The position numbers and the translations under genes were made by a program. Below the pieces are notes generated by a model. It was given only the letters and a program-made list of their open reading frames with translations. It made no database searches and was not told where the DNA came from. A stretch of 64,000 bases of DNA from NCBI RefSeq assembly GCF_021134715.1, contig NC_060026.1, forward strand, positions 7,307,001 to 7,371,000, read 5' to 3'. The stretch is from Daphnia pulex (lineage: Eukaryota; Arthropoda; Branchiopoda; Diplostraca; Daphniidae). Positions within the stretch are counted from its first letter, which is position 1, and each line of letters opens with the position of its first letter. Positions 55,014 through 64,000 of the stretch are shown piece by piece.

Positions 55014-58000
55014 TTACATTGCTGTCATCAGCATATCGTCGTCTTCAATGGTGACACCAATATTGTCGTAAGCTTCATTGCTCTGTATTTCATTCATATC
55101 CTGTCGTCCTAGGCTTTCTGGTTGACGTGAATTGTTCACACCTCCTGAACCTGAAGGAGAAGTGTACGGAGTGGAAGCTGGATATCGAGAGTTTGAATAC
55201 CCTCCTTCCCTTCCGTTACTTCTGTCGTAATTAGAATTGCTTGCAGGGGACGGACTACTAACTCCGCCTTGTTTCTTTTTATAGAAAATAACGCCTCCCG
55301 TAATGGCACCTATAACTACAATTCCTCCAACTACTCCGCCAACGATGTATCCTATTTCGGCAGGAGTAAGTCCCGGATCAGGACCTTCAGTTGTTGGTTC
55401 CTCAGTTGTCGGCTCTGCGCTAACAGTCGAATCGGTAATGGCTGTTGAATCTGTTGTAATAGAACCAGTTGAAGAAATGGTTGGGGTTGAACTGATCTGA
55501 GTCGAACTGATCGGAGTTGAACTGATCGGAGTCGAACTGATCGGAGTCGAACTGATCGGAGTCGAACTGATCGGAGTCGAACTGATCGTAGAACTCGTGA
55601 CGTCTAATGTGCTAGAAGGATCAGTTGAAATGTCGGTCGTTGAAGTTGGGACATCAGTAGGTAATTCAGTTGAACTGGAATCGCTAGTAGAAATGGTTGA
55701 AATTTCAGTGCTGGGTTCAGTTGAGCTCATTATCTCTGTGAATAGGAAAGTAAAGCAAATAATTTATTATTATTCTCTCTCCTAATTTTTATAACATAAA
55801 AATCCTTGCGATGATAGACAAAAAATAACGAATACAGGACCTAATGCGATTAAGACGAAGCGTTAACATTTGCACGATGCAAAACGGAAAAAAATTTGGG
55901 TTATCAGCATACATTATTGCAAAAGAGTTTGAATGGTTTATATATATTGAAAACCTTTTACTTTCTATATGTTCAGTTTTGAATTGAATACCTTCGGTCG
56001 TAGTTAATTCCGTTAATTCCGTTGTAAGCAATGTGGAAGTTGACTGCGTGGTAGTTGATTGTGTGGTAGTTGATTGTGTAGTTGTTGAAGGTGTAGTTGT
56101 TGAAGGTGTAGTAGTTCCTGGAGTCGTGAAGACATTTTCAGGTGGATTACCTTCCGTCCAGATTAAATTTGAGCAAGTCTGCAATCGAAACGTATTTACA
56201 ATTTTCTTTCATTGATGTGAAAAAAAAAAACTGTTCGAACCATACCTTTATATTGCCTTCCCCTGTTGTTTCGACCACAAAATAAACGTTCTTGCCCTCT
56301 GTATATGAAGCGGAGACGTATACAAAAACGGATGTTCCGGCTTCTATGTCGTTTAAAAAGCCGTACTCTACTTTAGCCTCTGGAGCTGATCCAAAGTTGT
56401 TTAATAACTGTTCATAATCTTCTGAATACTTTACAGTCTGGTTTATGGCTGCAAAAAGAGAAAAAGAAAAATGTTAAAAATTTGTGCACACAAGAAATCG
56501 GATGAATCACAAGATATAACTGTTAAAAGGGACAGTCCATCTCAAATCAGCGTAAACCAAGTTTCGGTCGACTCCGTAAGTATTTCCTCGGAAATCACTC
56601 ACGATAGGATATGCCACAGTCTGTTTATAGAAAAAAAATCAATTAGTAACGAAAGATTGAATGTGTTACAGTAGCATATGCTACAAAAATTTGTTTAGCC
56701 AAAATCGTATATCTGATGCGAAAGAATTACTTGTGACGGCGCATTTTGCACTTCAAAATGAACAGCTTCGTTGACAGTGATCTCAAAATTGTTCAAAGTG
56801 GTTGTGGGAAGCGAAGATCCACAGCAGTAGGAATCTTTATCAGGTTAATTTTGTAAAATCATTATAGATATTTTTTCCCATTTACAAGAATTTGGAACTT
56901 ACTTTGATCGGAATTAAGAAGCCTATTACTCCCCTTTGCGGAGCTACCATGCACAGCATGGAAATCCACTTCATAAATTCCGTTTGCTTCCGGGTAAAAG
57001 ATTCCGGAATAAATCCCGTCTTTCGATATATCTGAATCTGCAATACAAAGTATAACGTTAGCAATCAAATCATGACATAAAATGGATGGCCATAAAATAA
57101 TTAGAACATATACCCATTAATCCGGTATCAAAAAGAGGAACCGAAGACACGACAGCTGAGTTTAAACGTACGTCGGCTGTTGCCATCAAACCGCCTAGGC
57201 GGCCTCTTGCGTAGTCAAACCGGGCTTGAATAACCACCGGATGTCGGGAGAGGTCAACAAAATTCGATCCAGGAGTTAGTGATACCCACGGATGAAACGT
57301 TGGCAATAGCGGCGATGTTTCACTTCTAATTGATGAGCCAATTTGTAAATGAATTTCAGGTTCTGCATCACAGGTACTGCAAGAAGAGGAGTCGTAATCT
57401 ACTTTATAAATCCACCGTCCGGTAGCCTGTGACAGAAACACACGGTGACACGGGGCATTTAAAATAAATAAAAGCAATATGATTGCGGTCGGAAAAAACA
57501 CTGACGGTAGTATCTGGAATTCGCTGCCAAACGACTTTGACTGAAGAAGCTGGATCATTCCAGTTGTTTTCTTCCGGTTGTTTATCCAGAGTCAGAATGT
57601 TGCCGCTGGGACTAGTAAGAGTGACAGTGAACGAACCCACCGTGGGTGATTCAAGAACAACAGTTGTGTTGCTTCCGACAGTTTCATCAATTGAGAAAGA
57701 TCCTGTCCAAGGATTGCCGTTTTTGATTGAATCTTTTCTTATAGTTATCTGGAAAAGATTTCATTATTTGTTAAGGAATTAATACTTTATAGAGGGGACA
57801 AATTGGTACTGATGTTACGGTGGACGAATTTTTTTTACGTTTTGCTTTATCCGCCAAATTAACGTGTGCGATTACGAAACTAACACGTGTTATTTATTAG
57901 AAAGGTACGTACTTTAATATATATATATTTTTTAAAAGTTACGTTAAAAACGTTTGTAAAAACAAAGGTGTTTAGAAATTTTTTTTTCGATTAACTTGGT

Positions 58001-60347
58001 TTTTTTAGTAAATTTTTTTTTAAATCTGAAAATAAAATTTGGTAAAGCAGGGAATTTTTCGTAAAATAGCATAAAAAAGTTACTTTATGTCTATGCATAA
58101 AATTAACGGATCCTTAAAATAAACGGCGCGTAAACGAGCTCGTTTATGTTTTAGACTGTGTAAGTTAAACGTAAAATATAATAGCAGTGGTCCACTTACC
58201 ATTCTTCTTTCAGTTTTCAAGCCATTTTGGCAATCATTTAATATTTCTGTGTTAATTGGAGTGAAAAATGCGGAACTTTCCCAAAACGATGTGAAGTAAT
58301 GGCTGCCTTGTGACAAAACAGAGAAACGAAAAAGGTCTTTCACGAGGTTTTTTCCGGACTCTGCTACTACCAGTTTGATATTATTGAGGAGGAGTTTCTC
58401 GGCCATATTTGTTTCCGTTACGGTGTCGTTAGTTTCCGATTCGTTGGATGTTATGATGTACAATATACTGCCACCAACATCCTTGTACTTGCTCAAACGT
58501 AATTCGGCATCGCGAATAACCGCCGATACGTCGCGTGTCACAACATTAACCGAATAATCGAATGCAAATGTTTTTTGATCAAGGGCTTCTTTTCCATCCT
58601 GAATCCTAGTTGGAGGTAATTCTTCTATTAGGTAAGAACCTTCAATGTCAGAAAAATCCACGTTTTCAAATGTAGACCACGCCACTAAGGTATCTGGCAC
58701 GTTATCGTTGAGAAACGTAAACAAAGTGCGCAAGCTTCTTGTGAAAACGCTTTTTATTTGCTAAAATGGAAAAAATGAAACAAAAAAGGTTATTACCTTA
58801 TTGTAAATGAGATTACTAAAGTTGTTAAATCGGTAAAATTAATATTCTATATACTGTTATTTCCGTGTTATTTGGGTTTGATGGCCGTGATTTGTCAATG
58901 GCAAGGTAAACAACTGGTATCATTTTATTTTGTAGTAGTCGAAATTCCGGCTTTGTATCCTGTCCAGGAATGGGTGCTATGCTATCAAAATCGGGTAAGT
59001 TAGCCATGATTTCTGAGCTACTTCTTGAACTACAGAGACGATTCTGACGATGCGGTGGTTTCTTATCATGTTTGTCAGCTTTCGAAAAACTAATCACCTG
59101 TATAAATAAATTTAAAATAATTCGGGGTTTCAGTTTGCATGAAAGACTGATATGATATACGGAATCAAGCCAGTGGAAGCTCATCAAAGACGTGGTAGCC
59201 GTTTGCTCAGTAGCATTTGGGATGAAGCGGCATTCGCCTTGATTTGATATGATACCGAATTCGTCAACTTCACAATCGCCATCTGACAGGCTGTCAATCA
59301 TTATATTAGAAATATTTCATTTGCATTGTGTAATATTAACGCTTATATAGCAAAAAGCAAAGGGGGAAAAATCATTTTTTCTGTACAAGCTGCATAGTAA
59401 ATATACTGTTGAAATGGATTTGGGAATTTCTTTTCTAACCTTTTAAGATTTCCTTTTATCTCTGTATCGTTGCTTGAAGAGACTACGTCGTAACCATCAG
59501 GGTGTCGATAAAAATAAGGTAACAGGTCGTCATTAGGAAAGCCATGTTCTTCAAATACACCATATCGAAGCTGAGCCCATTGCTGAACTAATCCTTTTGC
59601 TTTGACTAGATAAAAGATAAACAAACTTGTCGTTTTGAAAAGAGTCAGACGGTCATCTCTAAGCTGCCGTCTCTATATACCTTCGTCAGTTTCTTCTGAA
59701 TCCATAACAAATTTGACGGGAAGCGTAATAAAATCTCCAGCTACGCCACATTTGCCGGAGTGTGACGTGTGCGGCAAATCATTTGAAGCACTGTCTGAAT
59801 TGAGACGAATATCGGCTAACTGGAAAGAGGTCCTGTAGGATCGGGGTCGGTATTATTTTAGTATATAATGTTTTAAATGTAGCTTGTATTTTTTAGATTT
59901 GTCAATATGATTTACGTTGATGTGTTTGTAGCTTCGGTGTCTTTCCATGAAGGCGGGATAACAATATCGATGCTTTTAAAATAAACTTTATCATCCGTAG
60001 CTTTAAACAGGACGGCTGATGCTTCCGTTAGCAGATCCTGAAAACATTCCAGCGCATTTCAACAACGTGATAGTTTCACATGTTATGATTAACATTACAG
60101 GGGTAATGGAATAATCGTAAAAATAATTGTAACAACATTAGAGAAGCAATTAAATATATGAAACTGTTATTTTCACCTTCAATTTATCTATTAACTCAGT
60201 TCGATTATCAGCGGGCTGAGGAATATCCTTGGATATTGCGACAACGATGTTAGAATATCCGTTACCCTCCAACACAATGGACAAATCAGCCATTCCACTG
60301 AATAACACTATCACGGCAAATGTTACTATGTACGGCGAGCTGGCCAT
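55014..60347 (-). CDS. CLCA-family membrane glycoprotein with degenerate catalytic and MIDAS sites
   Basis: Fifteen exons, first 60347-60177 and last 55735-55014, sum to 3,504 nt, 1,167 residues. A signal peptide (MASSPYIVTFAVIVLFSGM) precedes the N-CLCA domain (SIVLEGNGYSNIVVAIS, SHSGKCGVAGDFITLP, VQQWAQLRYGVFEEHG), the RQNRLCSSRSSSEIM cysteine segment, a vWA domain starting VVYLAIDKS (residue 330), and beta-rich domains. Then come mucin-like Thr/Ser repeats, a transmembrane helix (EIGYIVGGVVGGIVVIGAI, about 1055-1079) and a cytoplasmic tail. In active CLCAs the zinc site is HEWAH; here residues 156-160 are QQWAQ. The MIDAS DxSxS is DKSRP. The protein is therefore probably neither a self-cleaving protease nor a metal-dependent binder. 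CLCAs modulate chloride channels; the role here is open. Confidence 0.88.
55486..55590 (-). repeat. Seven 15-bp tandem repeats in the CLCA-type gene
   Basis: Seven consecutive 15-bp units (consensus GTCGAACTGATCGGA on the plus strand) differ by at most a few bases and encode Ser-Thr-Pro-Ile-Ser repeats in the stalk. Near identity implies recent expansion. Confidence 0.95.
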
Positions 60348-61700
60348 TCTGGAATGTATTGGCCTGCTGGCTATAAATGGTCTCTGGAACTCTGTGCACC
60401 ACTTCCTGACGACCAATGTAAAAACATTCAATGAACAAAATTCGGACACAAGTAAAGTTATCTATGCATTATATAGTGTAACTTGACTATACCTTATCAC
60501 CATCTTTACAACAGTCGCTTCACGTCATTATACATTTTACCAGATTGGACTGATAAGGGGTTTTACATACACCTGCCGAATAATGCGATCTCATGGAATG
60601 CCATATATTATTTCGTTATAAATAACGATCATAAATAATTTTGAACAAGATGATTTCATTTAGATCCTCATTGCACAATTACCGCGACGGCTAGTGAGGT
60701 GACATGTCTTGTGCAAATACGGACATACTGGGATTTCAAAATGTTTCTATCGCACATCATGTCATTGTGTTTTGCTGCTGTTGAGTTCGTTGAGTCATCA
60801 CGAGAACTAGATAACAGGTGATGCATCAGTGGAAAATAAAGTTCCTAAAGCTAAAGAGCAAACAATTTTTATTTACTTACTTACGTGTAGCATTTTTCTC
60901 AACTATTCCTTTTTGTCTTTGATTAAATAAAAAATGTATGGAAGGCATTGTGAACTCATGTCATTATGGCGCTGCAGCGTTTAAAATCTAGTTCTTCGGC
61001 CTCACATTTTAACCTGAAAAAAATTTCTGAAAAATGGTATTTACTAAAAAATGAGTTAGCAGTGAATGGATTAGTTATTTAATTTGTTTAAAGTATTTCA
61101 TAGAGTATTCGGGTGTGAGCATCGGCAGCCTACATTCGATGCAAAAGTAGAAGTTCAAATCAAAAATGATAAGCGCCGATTGCAACTGTCTTCAAAAAAG
61201 GAGATCATACCTTCGTTATTTTGACATTTTCGTATCCATAACCAAACAATACAAAGAATTCAATTCTCCCCCCCCCCCTTTAGATGACGTAATTTAATGT
61301 TGCTGTTTTTCCTAATTAGTCGCTTTCGGCCATGCATAAAAGGAAACTCCGGATGCTCAGGAACACAATATAAAGGTAAATATGATTCCGTGTATTCGTA
61401 TGCGACGCAGTTCGGAAGAAAAAAAAAGAAAAAACATTTATTACATCGTTTTCTTTTTTAAATTAAAGTAAAGACAGGTCTCCGGAGGAAGGATTTCCCG
61501 GAAGAAATGCTGACGTGCGACAGACGATCGAACTACTGAGAAAAATCTGATCGAGGTACGCCACTAAAAAATCTTGGACGTCTTATTTTGTAAAATTTCT
61601 ATGTGTAAACATAAATCGAACGTCTACTTTTGACGACTAATGTAATTAAAACATTGAAATTGGCGTCGTAGTTCTGCTTTGTTGGCTGTTTGCTCCCACT
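60348..61700. other. Spacer upstream of the CLCA-type gene and downstream of MAF1
   Basis: No coding gene. GCATAAAAGG near 61335 looks like a TATA box on the plus strand. Possible non-coding splice signals follow: donor AAAGGTAAAT near 61376, acceptor AGACAG near 61479, donor GAGGTACGCC near 61557. These could belong to an antisense non-coding transcript. A C10 run lies at about 61267-61277. TTTATT near 61437 may be the MAF1 poly(A) signal. Confidence 0.4.
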
Positions 61701-62893
61701 TTATAGGAAGGCCTCTTCATCCATCATGAATTCCGCACCGCAACTCAGATCCATGTGGCTTAAACTAAAGATGTAACATTTTAGATATAACTGAATATCA
61801 ATAATTTCTTCGAGATTATTTACCTGACAGCTCTGCAAGTTAAAAAAACAATGCGCTTTAGTTTCCGGTTGTAGAAAAAATAATTATAAGACCACAATGA
61901 ACCATCTTCACCAAAGGGATCTGACGCCAGATCCGAATTGTAACTGCACAAAAATGATCAATATAAAATACCGAAGCATACTTCAATAAATCTTGAACGA
62001 ACCTATAGATGTCGCATTCGGGCAAATTGATTTCATCGTTAATGGCAGCCCACAGCTGAGCATGTAATTTGGAATTGTAGAGATCTCCAGCTGTAGCACT
62101 CAAATTGTTATCGACTGCATTCATTACCCACTAAAAAGTTAAATTGGTTTAAGAAAGACTACGATAGCGAAATAATAAAAATTTTTACTTGAATCGATCG
62201 TTCGCGACTAAATTCTTCACTGCGAGCATAAGAAAAATCATAGTCTGGATGAAACGAAGCATTTAGTGTGGCGATAAGATAAAATAACGTTTTGCGGCTT
62301 ATTGTGTCACATAACGGGCCTTCTTCATCTCCTGAAACGCTGCAACTAAATAGAAAATGTCGTATGTCTAATGACTCGTACTATTTTTTTTTTTAAAAAG
62401 CTCAATGCACCTTTGATTACTGAAATAACCTCCTGTTGGGGAAACAGCAAGCGCAGTTTGAGGAGCTGATAATACTTGAAGATCGTGCGGACCAGCACCG
62501 GCCTCTGAATGGAAACGCTTATACAGTTGTTTTTCATGTCCTGCCAATTTGCATGAATAGCTTTCAATCCTGCAATAAAGCAATTTTACTATTAGGTCAA
62601 CACAGAGATCCAAATTTTGCAGAAATATGCATGGCAACCAGTCCCGGCTTTCTGATTGGTTGCTGAGGAAGCCAATGAAAGTGGCGACCTTGTTGCTTAG
62701 AAACAAACAATGAGCAAGTGCTTAAAATGTAAATATGAAAAAAATGTGGAAATAATACATATTTTATAGACTTAAAAAATGGGAATTAATTTTACTTTTC
62801 TATTCATTACCTTCCAATAATGTTGCAGTCTCCAGTGAACATATTAAGAGCAGAGTTAACTTGCTCAAAGCGACTACTCTCTAAAAGCTTCAT
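61701..62893 (-). CDS. Maf1: MAF1, repressor of RNA polymerase III
   Basis: Six exons (62893-62811, 62569-62411, 62339-62189, 62130-62003, 61943-61824, 61764-61701) give 705 nt, 234 residues. The three conserved boxes are present: A ([31 protein letters not shown]), B ([15 protein letters not shown]), and C ([37 protein letters not shown]). The C-terminal tail is short and acidic. MAF1 is phosphorylated by TORC1 when nutrients are plentiful; dephosphorylated MAF1 enters the nucleus and represses tRNA and 5S synthesis. The start codon matches the conserved N-terminus. Confidence 0.97.
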
Positions 62894-64000
62894 CTTTCAC
62901 TAATGATTTGTACTTTGCTTTAAAAACAACTTTGGGAAATAAGTCACTCACAGAACCAACAGCAGTTTAAACTTTAGTTTCTTAAAACACTTCGTGGATG
63001 ACAGAAAACACCTTTTTTTGTGAACAAACTGACTGTTTCCATGACACAAAACCAATGTGTCAGTGCTAGGGTCACTTCTGACGTATAATTTTCAGTATAG
63101 ATTCTTGAATTATGTCTACTGAATGATCTCAACATTGAAGGTTTTCACTACAAAAACGAACTCTTTGTAGTTTAACCCAGGAGATGAGATCACTTGATAA
63201 GCAAACAAGCACAGGTTCACAAATTGAAATAAAGAGGTGTAGTAAACCGCCTGTGCAATGCTGCTTTTACTTGGTAAAACTCAGCACAACGCCTTATAAC
63301 TAGAAACCAATTTCTTTAAAGAATTATTTACGGATAGGAACAGGCAAACTACGCAGTTAACAAAAAAGGTTTGGTCTCTGATATTTGTTGACGGTTTTTT
63401 GTTAGGGTAGGGGTTCTTTGTTCTATTCCACACAGCGTTGCCAATTTCGATTATTTCGCAATCGCACTAGAAATTTCTTTTTGGATGCGGTACGCGGACC
63501 GCGGTACGTCTCCTGCGTTCCTGCGGACGTCACCGGAGTCACGAGTTAGTGTATTTTGCATATTCTTTACAATGCGTAAAAATAAACTAAATTTGGAGCC
63601 AATTTTTGAGTTAAGATTTCGTGTGCACAGAATAAACATCAAACTGATTCATTATGAGAAATAAGAAGACCGCTTTCCGTCCATGCAGGTCTAGTCTGAA
63701 TTGTGAACATGATAAAAAAAACTATAGGTTTTGTTAATTGAATTACTGTAATACTGTAAATGGCACATATTGTCATTGAATTAGTGATATGTAATAGGCC
63801 GCGTGTCCGCCAATATTTTTTTTTTTTGAATTGCCTTGAATATACATACAGATTTTTAGAATCAGGTAGGCCTATAATAAGTCTTGCATAGAAAAAAACC
63901 ATCTGTAACTGACATAAGTAAATGACTCTTCGTCATTTATACTGATGTATACCCCACTCTCCTTGGCTTCTGCGCTTCTCCCTAAAAATCTTAAACTGAT
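62894..64000. other. MAF1 5' flank to window end
   Basis: AT-rich, with a GC-rich patch at 63485-63540 (GTACGCGGACCGCGGTACGT). No gene is supported; the two short minus-strand open frames lack any features. Confidence 0.45.

Noticed and set aside
55486-55590. Tandem repeats as a CRISPR-like array
   Set aside because: Direct 15-bp units without spacers, inside a coding exon.

Overview
This is eukaryotic nuclear DNA, most likely from a branchiopod crustacean such as Daphnia. The evidence is spliced genes with short introns (mostly 50-150 bp), high gene density, and conserved animal genes in arthropod-like forms, including mitoferrin, Fray/OSR1, Spen and sds22. The genus is an inference. Exon limits below were read by hand from GT-AG (twice GC-AG) borders. 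Every confident multi-exon model except the window-truncated first gene sums to a whole number of codons.

Layout. 1-1.9 kb: vWA/alpha-kinase gene (-, its 3' end lies outside the window). 2.2-2.7 kb: possible small gene (-). 3.0-4.4 kb: eIF3h (-). 5.1-7.1 kb: mitoferrin (+). 8.3-9.5 kb: theta-type GST (+). 9.6-11.0 kb: TMEM68-like acyltransferase (-). 12.3-14.9 kb: a decayed mosaic of two inverted pieces of an exosome EXOSC7-type gene, a cyclin G-type pseudogene, and between them an AT-rich relic resembling the histidyl-tRNA synthetase of Rickettsiales bacteria. 15.4-16.7 kb: mRpL24 (+). 17.2-23.9 kb: USP32 (-, 25 exons). 25.2-26.0 kb: RpL27 (+), convergent with sds22/PPP1R7 (-, 26.1-27.2 kb). 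31.5-44.8 kb: spen (+, about 3,819 aa). 46.4-46.7 kb: a small TATA-driven gene of unknown function. 47.9-49.9 kb: BTB/BACK protein (+). 50.5-51.1 kb: an unassigned coding remnant. 51.3-54.0 kb: Fray/OSR1 kinase (+). 55.0-60.3 kb: CLCA-type membrane glycoprotein (-) that has lost the family's zinc-protease and MIDAS residues. 61.7-62.9 kb: MAF1 (-).

The genes are mostly unrelated housekeeping and regulatory loci. They cover translation (eIF3h, RpL27, mRpL24, MAF1 as Pol III repressor), iron import into mitochondria, glutathione and lipid metabolism, deubiquitination, PP1 regulation, transcriptional corepression and ion-transport signalling. No CRISPR array, tRNA gene, rRNA gene or intact transposon was recognised. 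The most unusual stretch is the 12.3-14.9 kb mosaic.
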